Origin: Parasphingorhabdus flavimaris
GTDB lineage: Bacteria; Pseudomonadota; Alphaproteobacteria; Sphingomonadales; Sphingomonadaceae
Assembly: GCF_013371215.1 (NCBI RefSeq)
Contig: NZ_JABWMH010000005.1
Coordinates: 124,001-188,000, forward strand
Direction: 5' to 3'
DNA length: 64,000 nucleotides
Position numbers and translations under genes: made by a program. Shown piece after piece: positions 54,704-63,905 of this stretch (position 1 is the first letter of the stretch; each line of letters begins with the position of its first letter). Under the pieces are notes generated by a model. The model worked only from the letters and a program-made list of their open reading frames with translations. It was not told the origin of the DNA and did not search any database.

Positions 54704-55054
54704 ATGAAGGCAACCATCTGGCATAATCCGAAATGCGGCACGTCCCGCAAGACCCTGGCGATATTGCAAGAAACGCCCGGCGTTGATCTCGCGGTGGTCG
54801 AATATCTGAAAAACCCGCCCACGCGTGCCAAGCTGGAACAGCTGTTCGGCGATGCTGGCATCACCCCGCAGGAAGGCTTAAGAGTCCGTGGCTCCCCCGC
54901 CGAGGAGCTAGGATTGACGAAAGCCGATGCGACGGCGGATCAGATTCTGGACGCCATGGCCGAGGAACCGATGTTGATCAACCGGCCGTTGGTTGAGACC
55001 GAAATAGGGGTCAGATTATGTCGTCCGCAGGACATCGTACAAGAGATACTCTGA
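54704..55054 (+). CDS. arsC: Arsenate reductase (glutaredoxin-type) ArsC
   Basis: 116 residues from ATG 54704 with AGGAG upstream. WHNPKCGTSRKTLAIL carries the nucleophilic cysteine and GSPAEELGL and MLINRPLVETEIGVRLCRP the arsenate-binding arginines. Reduces arsenate with glutathione/glutaredoxin. No arsB/acr3 or arsR neighbours, so physiological substrate is uncertain. ParA follows after 47 nt. Confidence 0.92.
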   Translation: MKATIWHNPKCGTSRKTLAILQETPGVDLAVVEYLKNPPTRAKLEQLFGDAGITPQEGLRVRGSPAEELGLTKADATADQILDAMAEEPMLINRPLVETEIGVRLCRPQDIVQEIL

Positions 55055-55101
55055 TATCATGCGCTTTCGGCGGATTTGAGTAAAACAGACCGGGAAAGAA
55101 A

Positions 55102-55833
55102 ATGGCGGTAGTCGCAGTTTACAGCATGAAGGGCGGGGTCGGCAAAAGCTGTACTGCCGTGAATCTTGCATGGAACAGCGCGATCGGCAGTTCGCGGCGG
55201 ACATTGCTCTGGGACCTCGACCCGCAAGCTTCGGCGTCGTTCATCCTGAAGGGCGACAAGGCGGAGAAAGATCGCGCGCGTGCGTTGGTTGCCGGCAACA
55301 TCAAGCCGGCCAAGCTGATCAAGCCGACCGAAATCGAAAATCTCGATCTCCTGGCAGCGGATGTGTCGCTGCGCGGTCTCGACCGGCTGTTTTTCCAGAT
55401 CGGCAAGAAGCGGCATCTCGGAAAATTGCTCAAGGAAATGGGCAAGGATTACGACCGGATCATTCTGGATTGCCCGCCCGGTCTTACAGAGACCAGCGAG
55501 CAGATCCTGCGCAACGCCGATATTGTCATAGTTCCCACGATCCCCTCACCACTGTCCGAACGCGCGCTGACCGATGTCCAGATGTTCCTCAATGCTGCCG
55601 GGAAAAAACACGCACCATTGCTACCGGTCTATACGATGGTCGATCGACGGCGATCGATCCACAATCAGGGCCTGATCAGAAAACCGAAATGGCCGGTCAT
55701 CCCGATGTCCAGCGCGGTCGAGCATATGACGCAATTGCAGATGCCGGTCGGCAGCTTCGCGCCGCGCAGCCCTGCCGCCCAGGCTTATGCAAGAATCTGG
55801 CGCGGGATTGAAAAGCGGCTGGCGAAAAATTAG
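55102..55833 (+). CDS. ParA/MinD-family ATPase
   Basis: 243 residues with the deviant Walker A MKGGVGKSCTAVNLAW (signature K10, K15), LLWDLDPQASASF (A') and IILDCPPGLTETSEQIL (Walker B). No ParB gene or parS site is adjacent, so it is an orphan ParA, perhaps for positioning of another cargo. Converges on the GGDEF-EAL gene with 14 nt between. Confidence 0.9.
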   Translation: MAVVAVYSMKGGVGKSCTAVNLAWNSAIGSSRRTLLWDLDPQASASFILKGDKAEKDRARALVAGNIKPAKLIKPTEIENLDLLAADVSLRGLDRLFFQIGKKRHLGKLLKEMGKDYDRIILDCPPGLTETSEQILRNADIVIVPTIPSPLSERALTDVQMFLNAAGKKHAPLLPVYTMVDRRRSIHNQGLIRKPKWPVIPMSSAVEHMTQLQMPVGSFAPRSPAAQAYARIWRGIEKRLAKN

Positions 55834-55847
55834 GCGCGACCGGGGGG

Positions 55848-58217
55848 CTATGCGGACTTTCTGCTATACTCCAGCGTCTCGGCATCGAACGTGCTGAACA
55901 ATTTTCTGGCATCCTCGGTGACCATTGGCCGGCCGAAATAATAGCCCTGGATCTTGGTGCAACCCAGTTTCTGGATCATCTGCACCTCTTCCTGGGTCTC
56001 CGCACCTTCGGCGGTCGTCGCCATCCCGAGACTATCCGCCATCGCCACGACTGCGCGGATTATGGCAAGGCTTTCGGGGACATTTTTCGCTGCCCCTTGC
56101 ACAAAACTGCGATCGACCTTGATCGTCGTGAAGCGCGTCTTGCGCAGATAACCGAGCGAGGAATAGCCGGTACCGAAGTCATCGAGCGAGAGGTTGATCC
56201 CCAGTGCAATGATTTCGTCAAGCATTTGAGCCGCGCCGGCACCCTCGCGCATGAAGATGCTCTCGGTCACTTCTATCTCCAGGCGATGCGGGGGCAGCCC
56301 GCTATCCTGAAGCGCCGACACCACCGTTTCGAGAAAATCCGGTTCGGTTAGCTGGTCGGCGGAAACATTCACCGCGACCTTGACGGTGGAAGGCCAGTTC
56401 ATGGCTTCCTCGCAGGCCGTCCGCAAGACCCATTCGCCGATCGGGATGATCAGCCGCGCATCTTCTGCAATTGGAATGAATTTAACCGGAGAAACATTGC
56501 CGAATTTGGGGCTGTTCCAGCGCAAAAGCGCCTCGAAAGCGACAACACTGCCCGTATCAGCGCTGACCACAGGCTGATAGTTGAGCAACAGCTCATCATT
56601 CTCCAGCGCCTTGCGCAAGGCAATTTCCATGACCCGCCGCTCTTCTGCCTGGACATGCAACTTCGGCTGGTAGTGGTGATATACGCCGCCGCCCTGGTCC
56701 TTGGAGCGATACAGGGCGAGGTCGGCGCTGCGCATCAGCATCTCGACGGTGCGTCCGTCACGCGGACCGAGCGCGGTCCCTATGCTGGCTCCAATATAAA
56801 GGGGATGCTGGTCGATCTCATATATTTGCGACAATGTGTCGATGATTTTCTGCGCCAGGATTTCGATATATTCGACGTCCCGCGCATCCTTGATCACAAT
56901 GGCAAATTCATCACCGCCCAGGCGACAGCATAGTTCATTGTCGGTCATGATCGACCGCAACCGGTCGGACACGCGTGCCAGCAAACGATCACCTACCGGA
57001 TGCCCGAGCGTATCGTTCACCGCCTTGAAACGATCGAGATCGATCATCATGAAGCCGCAGCGTCCGTTCCATTGCTCGGCCGTCTCGAGCGCTTTCCCGA
57101 GCGTTTCGGTCATCTGCAAGCGGTTTGGCAGGCGAGTGAGCGTGTCAAATCTGGCCAATTGCGAAATTTTGTCCGCCGATTCACGCTGCAAAGTTATGTC
57201 CGACCCGACCCCGCGAAATCCGTGGAACACTCCGCTATCATCAAGCTTTGGCGAAGCGGACAATTCCCACCAGCGACTTTCCCCGTTGATCTGGACAGGC
57301 ACCAGCATATTGCTGAAGCTGTCGCGACGCTTCAGCTTGTCTGCCAGCTCGTGCAACGCGGTCGAGAATTTTCCGCTTTCCCAGGATTCTCCAGCCACCA
57401 GTTGCAGGAACGGCTTGCCTTCGATCTCCTCCGGCCGCTGTCCTATGGCATGGGCAAAGCGCGGCGAGACATGGGTTATGCGGCGCGAAGTATCTGTCTG
57501 CCAGAGCCAGTCGGCCCCCGTATCCTCGAATTCCTTGAGCAGCAGACTGACCACCTCGCTTTTCTCGTTGAGGCTTGCTTCCGAGACCCTTCGCTCGATG
57601 AACGAACGCCCGGTCTTGAGGCAGGCCGAGATCAGCAATACCGCAATTGCCAGTGACGCAACCGCCAGGTCGAGACTGCCAACGTGAAACCAGCCGAAGC
57701 TCAGCGCTGCGCTCAAGGCTGAAATGAACAATATGCTGCTGAGCGGGATTGCCGAAAATATCATGGCCGACCCCACCATCAGACAGATCATCATCGCCCA
57801 GAGCGAATGCACCGTCATCAGATCCGCCTCGAATGCAAATAGCAGAAATCCGGCACCCCAGATCAACCCGTCGACAAGCGACAGGAAATTGACCATCCGC
57901 GTCTCCGCGCGATCAACGGTTTTCCGCTGCCATGCCAGCTTTTTGCGGGACCATAGATGGGAATAGATGCTCAGCATCGCCAATGCCGAAAACCACAGGC
58001 CGAGGAACATCATATTGATCTGGCCGATGCCCCATTGCAGAGTCAGCAGGCCGCACACAATCGCAGCAATAATTTTCAGCAAACCATGCTGCTGGATGCC
58101 GTTGAATTGCAGCGCACGAATACGCCCCCAGTCAACCCCTTCAGGGTTGGACAGGCCAAGTAAGACGCTCAGCGGGATATCCCGCGGCAAACCGGAAGGT
58201 GCGATGATTTTTTCCAC
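55848..58217 (-). CDS. Membrane-bound GGDEF-EAL protein with PAS domain
   Basis: 789 residues. N-terminal five or six transmembrane helices (to about residue 200), PAS/PAC domain (about 230-345, ending FRGVGSDIT), GGDEF domain with intact GGDEF at 434-438, and EAL domain with EAL at 562-564, DDFGTGYSSL and KVDRSF. No RxxD inhibition site just before GGDEF. Both cyclic-di-GMP activities look possible. Sensor input and target unknown. Confidence 0.95.
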   Translation of the reverse strand: MEKIIAPSGLPRDIPLSVLLGLSNPEGVDWGRIRALQFNGIQQHGLLKIIAAIVCGLLTLQWGIGQINMMFLGLWFSALAMLSIYSHLWSRKKLAWQRKTVDRAETRMVNFLSLVDGLIWGAGFLLFAFEADLMTVHSLWAMMICLMVGSAMIFSAIPLSSILFISALSAALSFGWFHVGSLDLAVASLAIAVLLISACLKTGRSFIERRVSEASLNEKSEVVSLLLKEFEDTGADWLWQTDTSRRITHVSPRFAHAIGQRPEEIEGKPFLQLVAGESWESGKFSTALHELADKLKRRDSFSNMLVPVQINGESRWWELSASPKLDDSGVFHGFRGVGSDITLQRESADKISQLARFDTLTRLPNRLQMTETLGKALETAEQWNGRCGFMMIDLDRFKAVNDTLGHPVGDRLLARVSDRLRSIMTDNELCCRLGGDEFAIVIKDARDVEYIEILAQKIIDTLSQIYEIDQHPLYIGASIGTALGPRDGRTVEMLMRSADLALYRSKDQGGGVYHHYQPKLHVQAEERRVMEIALRKALENDELLLNYQPVVSADTGSVVAFEALLRWNSPKFGNVSPVKFIPIAEDARLIIPIGEWVLRTACEEAMNWPSTVKVAVNVSADQLTEPDFLETVVSALQDSGLPPHRLEIEVTESIFMREGAGAAQMLDEIIALGINLSLDDFGTGYSSLGYLRKTRFTTIKVDRSFVQGAAKNVPESLAIIRAVVAMADSLGMATTAEGAETQEEVQMIQKLGCTKIQGYYFGRPMVTEDARKLFSTFDAETLEYSRKSA

Positions 58218-58305
58218 GCCCGACCATTACGCCGAAAATGTTAGCGAAACGTAAGCATCTGCTTAAATTTTCTTGCGATATCTGGTTGCCGGAAATTAAC
58301 CGCGG

Positions 58306-60036
58306 TCAGGCGGCGACAGCATAAGGCTGGATATCGCCTGAAAGATACAGATTTCGGGCTTTTGCGCGGCTTAGCTTGCCGGAACTGGTGCGCGGCAAGG
58401 TGCGCGGCGGGACCAGTTCGATCACACAATTCATTCCGGTGATGGCCCTGACCTTTTCCTTGATTTCGTTGCGCAGGCGCAAACGTTCGATCTCATCCGA
58501 GGTCCGGCACTGGACCAGCACTGCCGGCGTTTCTTCTCCGCCAGGAGTGGTGATCGCGAAAGCGGCAATATCGCCGGCCTTGAAACCGGGCAGTTGTTCG
58601 ACCGCCCATTCAATATCCTGCGGCCAGTGGTTCTTGCCGTTGATGATGATCATGTCCTTGGCGCGACCGACAATGTAGAGATAGCCTTCGGATAGATAGC
58701 CCATATCGCCGGTATCGAGCCACCCGTCGACCAGACAGGCATCGGTTGCCTCCTGGTCACCATAATAGCATTCCATCACCGCCGGGCCCTTCATCCAGAC
58801 CTTGCCGACGGTTTTTTCCGCCAGCACGGCGCCGTTTTCCTGACGGATTTCCAGCACGGTATCGCGAACCGGCTTCCCGCAGTTGACGATCGCGCGGAAG
58901 CGTTTCGGGCGCTTGCCGTCGCTCTGTTTTTCACCCGAAAGCTCGGTCTCCTCGACCAGTTCCACTTCCATGCCCTCACCCGATGGCATCAGGGTTACCG
59001 CTAGCGTTGCTTCCGCAAGCCCGTAGCTCGGCAAAAACGCCTTGGCGTCAAACCCTGCCGGCGCAAAAGCGTCGGTAAACCGCTGCATCACGTCCGGACG
59101 GATCATGTCCGCGCCATTGCCCGCCAGCCGCCAGCGCGACAGGTCGAAACGTTCCTTGACATTGGACTGGCTGCCGATGCGCCGGGCGCAAATTTCATAG
59201 CCGAAGGTCGGCGAGAAACTGCAGGAGGTCCCCTCGTTGCGGGTGATCAGGTCAAGCCAGGACAATGGCCGCCTGGCGAAGTCCGAAGTCTTGAGATAAT
59301 CGGTCGAAACCTGGTTTGCGACCATCGACAGGAAGCATCCGACCAGACCCATATCATGATAGAAAGGCAGCCAGGAAATGCAGCGATCGGTGTCGCCGAT
59401 CAGCATACCATGGGCATGCGAACCAAGATTGTGCAGCAACGCCTTGTGCGAAACCGCAACACCATGCGGGAACCGGGTCGACCCGCTGGAATATTGCAGA
59501 TAGGCAATGTCGCTGCTGTCCGCCGCAGGCAATTCCACCTCGGGAGCATCCTTGGCAGCGAAAACATCCCATCCGGAAACCGGGATATTGCGCGACTGGC
59601 CCGCAGCGCCCGCCAGTTCCTCGATTTCGTCTGGAAACAGCAATAGCGCAGGCTCGCAGCTATCAAGCTGCACGCCGATCTGTTCGATATAGCTGTCCTT
59701 GCCGCCGAATGAGGTTGGCAATGGCAATGGCACCGGCAGGGCACCGGCATAGACGGCGCCGAAGAACAACGCGCAGAATTGTGGCTCGGTATCGGCAATC
59801 AGCGCGACCCGGTCGCCCGGTTTTATACCGAATGCAACCAGTCTTTTCGCAGCAGCCAATGCGTCGTCGCGCAATTCGCTAAACGGATAGGCGCGGACGA
59901 GCGCGGCACGGGCGTCGTGAAAATTAAATCCCCTCTGGCCCTGGGCCGCATAGTCCAGCGCATCTCCCAACGTGTCAAAATCGGAAAAGCGGCGCGGAAG
60001 TTCGTCCACAGTCGGGGTTGCAGTCATTTCGGTCAT
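58306..60036 (-). CDS. Fatty acyl-AMP ligase (FAAL-type)
   Basis: 576 residues from ATG 60036. AYLQYSSGSTRFPHGVAVSH (P-loop) and WLPFYHDMGLVGCFLSMV are typical of FAAL/FadD32-like ligases, as are the AGFDAKAFLPSYGLAEATLAV and the C-terminal GRAKDMIIINGKNHWPQDIE. These proteins pass acyl-AMP to acyl carriers or polyketide synthases; neither is adjacent, so the acceptor is unknown. Confidence 0.92.
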   Translation of the reverse strand: MTEMTATPTVDELPRRFSDFDTLGDALDYAAQGQRGFNFHDARAALVRAYPFSELRDDALAAAKRLVAFGIKPGDRVALIADTEPQFCALFFGAVYAGALPVPLPLPTSFGGKDSYIEQIGVQLDSCEPALLLFPDEIEELAGAAGQSRNIPVSGWDVFAAKDAPEVELPAADSSDIAYLQYSSGSTRFPHGVAVSHKALLHNLGSHAHGMLIGDTDRCISWLPFYHDMGLVGCFLSMVANQVSTDYLKTSDFARRPLSWLDLITRNEGTSCSFSPTFGYEICARRIGSQSNVKERFDLSRWRLAGNGADMIRPDVMQRFTDAFAPAGFDAKAFLPSYGLAEATLAVTLMPSGEGMEVELVEETELSGEKQSDGKRPKRFRAIVNCGKPVRDTVLEIRQENGAVLAEKTVGKVWMKGPAVMECYYGDQEATDACLVDGWLDTGDMGYLSEGYLYIVGRAKDMIIINGKNHWPQDIEWAVEQLPGFKAGDIAAFAITTPGGEETPAVLVQCRTSDEIERLRLRNEIKEKVRAITGMNCVIELVPPRTLPRTSSGKLSRAKARNLYLSGDIQPYAVAA

Positions 60037-60181
60037 CCAATATCCATTCCCGGAAGGTCCAGCCTTCCTAAAAACCAATCTATTTCTATCGGTAAGGGTG
60101 CCAAGTGGCTTTTTATACGTCCCTTTAACCTAATCTGCCATTGTCATTGATAAGCTCTGGCGTTTAAATTCCGGCCCGACT

Positions 60182-60742
60182 GTGGCACAAAAAGGGCAAA
60201 CGTCAAACCAGAAGGTCAAGCCGTTGAAAAATAGCGTTAAAACGTTAGATCGGGAGAGCTTGAATCGGCTCGCTATACGCTATGTCGAGCGTTATGCAAC
60301 GAGCCGCAAAAAACTGGCGCGATATCTGCAGCGAAAAATCGGGGAAAGAGAGTGGGATGACGCCAAGCCTCCAGCGGTCGAGGAACTGGTAGAGCATATA
60401 GCCGCATTGGGCTATGTCGATGACGCAACTTACGCTCAAAGCAAGGCCGCCGCCCTGACCAGACGCGGCTACGGAACCCGCCGGGTCTCGCACGCGCTAT
60501 ATGAGGCGGGGATCAGCGAGGCGGACGGCCGCGAAGCCTACCAGACCAGCGAATCGAACAAATGGGCCGCAGCCGACAAATTTGCCCGCAAGCGCCGCAT
60601 TGGTCCTTATGCCGAGTCGCAGCAGGACAGCGATAAATGCCGCAAGCAACTGCAGGCCTTTCTGCGGGCCGGCCATGATTTTGACGTCGCCTCGCGCTTT
60701 GTCTTTGCCAGGCCGGGCGCGGAGATATCGGAGGACAGCTGA
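60182..60742 (+). CDS. recX: Regulatory protein RecX
   Basis: 186 residues of a RecA modulator made of three-helix repeats: RYVERYATSRKKLARYLQRKI, LGYVDDATYAQSKAAALTRRGYGTRRV and a third repeat near AGHDFDVASRFV. Start GTG 60182. recA is not in the window. Confidence 0.9.
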   Translation: MAQKGQTSNQKVKPLKNSVKTLDRESLNRLAIRYVERYATSRKKLARYLQRKIGEREWDDAKPPAVEELVEHIAALGYVDDATYAQSKAAALTRRGYGTRRVSHALYEAGISEADGREAYQTSESNKWAAADKFARKRRIGPYAESQQDSDKCRKQLQAFLRAGHDFDVASRFVFARPGAEISEDS

Positions 60743-60890
60743 TAGACGGCGGCCTGGTGCGGATCGCGAAGGGTTTGACGTCATGAAGGTCGGGAATCGC
60801 CAGTTTACAATTATTATGATATAAGCTCTATGCCGAGTCGAAAAGTTTATCAGACTCTTGATTTAGCTTAGTTTTGTGCGGAGATGCATC

Positions 60891-61511
60891 GTGGCAATCT
60901 TATTTGCGGAACCAAATCCTGCGGATAGTCACATGGCCCAGGCCAACGATGACGAACATAGTTCCTCGGACGTGGAACCATTGCGTACAAAAGGTCGTGT
61001 CAAATGGTTCGACAGTCATCGCGGATTCGGTTTCATCGTCCCGGAAAATGAAGATTCCGGCGCAAAAAACGCGACATCACAATCGGATATATTGATTCAC
61101 TGGAGCCTGCTCGAAACGCTGGGCACGCGGGAATTACCCGAAATGGCGATGGTTACCTGCGAATATGTTGCCGCCCCCAAAGGATTGCAGGCAACAAAAA
61201 TTCTCGACATAGACTTGTCCGCCTGCGCGGAAACGAGCTCGGGGGCAGCGCCATCATCCGCACAGCCAGTGCTCCGCGCGGTCGAGGATCTTTCCGAATT
61301 CATTGCAGCGGAAGTAAAGTGGTTCAATCGCGCCAAAGGCTATGGCTTTCTGGTCAGCAACGATCTCGCGGGCGATATTTTCCTCCATATGGAAACGCTC
61401 CGCGATGCAGGAATTGCAGATGTCGTTCCGGGCCAGCAATTACTGGCCCTCATAAAAGACGGCGAGCGTGGCCACATGGCTGCGCAAGTCAGCTTGCCCT
61501 CCTCAATCTGA
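60891..61511 (+). CDS. Tandem cold-shock domain protein
   Basis: About 206 residues with two cold-shock domains. The first has [19 protein letters not shown] and [13 protein letters not shown]; the second has [20 protein letters not shown] and [14 protein letters not shown] spacer of about 30 residues separates them. GTG 60891 has GGAG upstream; ATG 60933 is an alternative. Binds nucleic acid and probably acts as RNA chaperone. The first domain's RNP2 (ILIHWS) differs from the usual VFVH. Confidence 0.9.
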   Translation: MAILFAEPNPADSHMAQANDDEHSSSDVEPLRTKGRVKWFDSHRGFGFIVPENEDSGAKNATSQSDILIHWSLLETLGTRELPEMAMVTCEYVAAPKGLQATKILDIDLSACAETSSGAAPSSAQPVLRAVEDLSEFIAAEVKWFNRAKGYGFLVSNDLAGDIFLHMETLRDAGIADVVPGQQLLALIKDGERGHMAAQVSLPSSI

Positions 61512-61528
61512 AGCAGATACCCATATCG

Positions 61529-62032
61529 ATGAACAAGATATTACAAGCGATCGCGCTTACCCTGATGCTGCTTCCCGCCTTCAGCCTGTCCGGCTGCTAT
61601 GCCCGGACCGGCGAAACCGCAACGAGCAACCAGCAGTCCGAAACAACCTTGTCCGAAGCGGGTCTCAGGCTGGTTCCGCTCAGTATTCAAACCTCGGACG
61701 CAGTGCATGACTTTGTCGTCGAAGTGGCAGAAACCAGCGCTCAACAGGCCAGGGGCCTGATGTTCCGGACCGAAATTCCGTCGGACAAGGGCATGATTTT
61801 TCCGTTTCCAGAGGATCGGGTCGCGAGTTTCTGGATGAAGAATACGGTGATCCCGCTGGATATCATCTTCATCCGGCGCGACGGAACAATCGAATCGGTC
61901 GCCGCCAATACCACGCCTTATTCGCTCGACTCGGTTCGGTCTAACGAGCCGGTTGCCACGGTGCTGGAAATTGCGGCGGGCCGCGCCGCTGAACTCGGTA
62001 TCGGGCCGGGCGACACCGTCACCTGGCGATGA
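61529..62032 (+). CDS. DUF192 family lipoprotein
   Basis: 167 residues with lipoprotein signal (MNKILQAIALTLMLLPAFSLSGC). DUF192 core: FVVEVAETSAQQARGLMFRTEIPSDKGMIFPF (short quotes: ARGLMFRTEIP, GMIFPFPEDR), ASFWMKNTVIPLDIIFI and VLEIAAGRAAELGIGPGD. Function unknown. 17 nt downstream of the cold-shock gene, so probably co-transcribed. Confidence 0.93.
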   Translation: MNKILQAIALTLMLLPAFSLSGCYARTGETATSNQQSETTLSEAGLRLVPLSIQTSDAVHDFVVEVAETSAQQARGLMFRTEIPSDKGMIFPFPEDRVASFWMKNTVIPLDIIFIRRDGTIESVAANTTPYSLDSVRSNEPVATVLEIAAGRAAELGIGPGDTVTWR

Positions 62033-62113
62033 ACCTCCCCGCATCGGCAAACATCCTTCCTGTTTGACATTTTTTCATTGCGGACCGCCTGTCTGCGGGG
62101 CTAAGCGAACGGC

Positions 62114-62521
62114 ATGAACATATTGGCGAACATATTCACTTGGTGGAACGGCGCAACGATCGGCACCGCCCTGTTCAGCGCCCGCAATGGCCAACGCGTC
62201 GGTGAAGATGTGTTCGGCAACAAATATTTTCAGTCGAAGAAGGAGAGCTCCGGCCATCCTTCACGACGCCGTTGGGTCATCTACAATGGTGCCAATGATG
62301 CCAGCCGCGTGCCGCCCGAATGGCATGGCTGGCTCCATCACAGCTACGACGAGATTCCCGAAAGCCATCTGCCGCAAGCGCGTATCTGGGAAAAGGAACC
62401 GAGCGGAAATCTTACCGGTACGGCGCAAGCCTATCGGCCGGCTGGCGCTCTGGAAGAAGGCGGTCGCCGCGCAGCAGCCACCGGCGACTACGAATCCTGG
62501 AACCCCGCCGAAGCGGAATGA
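62114..62521 (+). CDS. NADH dehydrogenase accessory subunit NDUFA12-like
   Basis: 135 residues matching NDUFA12/B17.2: WWNGATIGTALFSARNGQRVGEDVFGNKYFQ opening (short: FSARNGQRVGEDVFGNKYF), RRWVIYNGANDASRVPPEWHGWLHH and a C-terminal RPAGALEEGG. A supernumerary complex I subunit in alphaproteobacteria. Translationally overlapping DUF2155. Confidence 0.95.
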   Translation: MNILANIFTWWNGATIGTALFSARNGQRVGEDVFGNKYFQSKKESSGHPSRRRWVIYNGANDASRVPPEWHGWLHHSYDEIPESHLPQARIWEKEPSGNLTGTAQAYRPAGALEEGGRRAAATGDYESWNPAEAE

Positions 62522-63255
62522 CAGGCATGACGCGCCACTCCATTTCATTCGCGATTCTGGCGACGATCCTGCTGTCCGGCTGCGGCTGGCTCGGCGGCGA
62601 CAATGTTGATGAAAATGCTACCGGTCAGGCGGCCGAGAAAGCCGTGGTTGCGGCGACCGACGGTGATCTGGTCACGCCGGTCACCGAACAAATCGGGACA
62701 CCGATGGCGGAACGCGTCGCGACGCTTGGTTTCCTCAACAAGCGCAATGGCCTGACGCGCGATCTCGAACTGAAACCCGGCCAGTCGATCCGGATCGGGC
62801 GCGCGATCGTCCGGCTGCGGGCCTGCGAAAAAAGCGCCCCCTGGGAATTGAGCCCGGAACAGGGTGCTTTTGTCCAGTTGCTGGTCAATGAACGCCCGCC
62901 CAACCGGGCCGGTGACGATCAATGGAAACGCGTTTTCTCCGGCTGGCTGTTCCGCGAGTCACCGTCCCTGAATGTGGTCGAGCATCCGATTTACGATGTC
63001 TGGGTCAAAAGCTGCGCGATGAGCTTCCCCGGAGAAGAGGAGACGCCGGGAGATTCGGCAGATCCGACAGCGCCGAGAAGGTCTTCGTCAAATCTCGCCA
63101 ACAGCGCGTCGAGCGCTCCAAATGAAACAGCGCCGGAAACCGCGGCTCCTGCTACGCCAGCGCCCGCTGCACCGCGACCGGCGCCTCCGGCGACCAGAGC
63201 GCCGGCAGACCCGATCGGCGACCTTATTGCCGAAACCACGGACGACGGCGCATAG
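62518..63255 (+). CDS. DUF2155 family lipoprotein
   Basis: 245 residues with a lipoprotein signal (ILATILLSGCGWLGG). The core (about 80-172) contains IRIGRAIVRLRACEKSAPWE and HPIYDVWVKSCAMSFPG; a Pro/Ala-rich tail follows. It lies directly after NDUFA12 (4-nt ATGA overlap), a common alphaproteobacterial order. Its last 265 bp are covered on the other strand by aat. Function unknown. Confidence 0.9.
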   Translation: MTGMTRHSISFAILATILLSGCGWLGGDNVDENATGQAAEKAVVAATDGDLVTPVTEQIGTPMAERVATLGFLNKRNGLTRDLELKPGQSIRIGRAIVRLRACEKSAPWELSPEQGAFVQLLVNERPPNRAGDDQWKRVFSGWLFRESPSLNVVEHPIYDVWVKSCAMSFPGEEETPGDSADPTAPRRSSSNLANSASSAPNETAPETAAPATPAPAAPRPAPPATRAPADPIGDLIAETTDDGA

Positions 63256-63842
63256 CCCCTGACCTTTCTGAGCTTGTCGACATATTCGTCCTGGCTGATT
63301 TCAATCGCTCCCAATGATGCCAGATGGTCGGTCATGAACTGGCAATCCAGCAGCTCGAATCCGCCGACGTTCAAGCGGGCCACCAGCCACGCCAATGCAA
63401 CTTTGGACGCGTCGCGGCTGCGGGAGAACATGCTTTCACCGCAGAAGGCACCACCAATCGCCAAACCGTAGAGACCGCCGACCAGCCTCGCCTCACCGGT
63501 TGCTTCATCCGCCTGCCAGCACTCGACACTATGGGCATGGCCAAGCTGGTGCAGTTGGTTGAACGCCTCCTCGATTTCGGCATTTATCCAGGTTTCTTGG
63601 CGATCGGCGGCTTGCGTGGCGCAAATATCGATCACATCGGCAAAGGCGGTATCGGCGGTGACCCGAATGCGGTCGGACCTGATGGTCTTGCGGAGCGAAC
63701 GCGACATCTGGAAATTGTCCAGCGGAATGACCGCCCTGGCTTTTGGTTCCACCCAGAAAACATCGGGATCGTCACGCGCGTCCGCCATCGGGAATATGCC
63801 CGACGCATAAGCTTTCAGCAGCAGGTCGAGATCAATGGCCAT
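62991..63842 (-). CDS. aat: Leucyl/phenylalanyl-tRNA--protein transferase
   Basis: Adds Leu/Phe to proteins with basic N-termini for N-end-rule degradation. The core (about 197 residues) has AYASGIFPMADARDDPDVFWVEP, HSVECWQ, GGLYGLAIGGAFCGESMFS and LLDCQFMTDHLASLGA. An 84-residue Gly/Ala/Ser-rich tail continues to SSPGKLIAQLLTQTS, where the usual protein would stop earlier. I recall a similar ending in sphingomonads. The tail is encoded opposite the 3' end of the DUF2155 gene. Start at ATG 63842. Confidence 0.93.
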   Translation of the reverse strand: MAIDLDLLLKAYASGIFPMADARDDPDVFWVEPKARAVIPLDNFQMSRSLRKTIRSDRIRVTADTAFADVIDICATQAADRQETWINAEIEEAFNQLHQLGHAHSVECWQADEATGEARLVGGLYGLAIGGAFCGESMFSRSRDASKVALAWLVARLNVGGFELLDCQFMTDHLASLGAIEISQDEYVDKLRKVRGYAPSSVVSAIRSPIGSAGALVAGGAGRGAAGAGVAGAAVSGAVSFGALDALLARFDEDLLGAVGSAESPGVSSSPGKLIAQLLTQTS

Positions 63843-63905
63843 GGACACTGAATAACCCGATCAACTCCATTCGGACAGTCAGAAATCGTCTGATATTGCC
63901 GCCGG

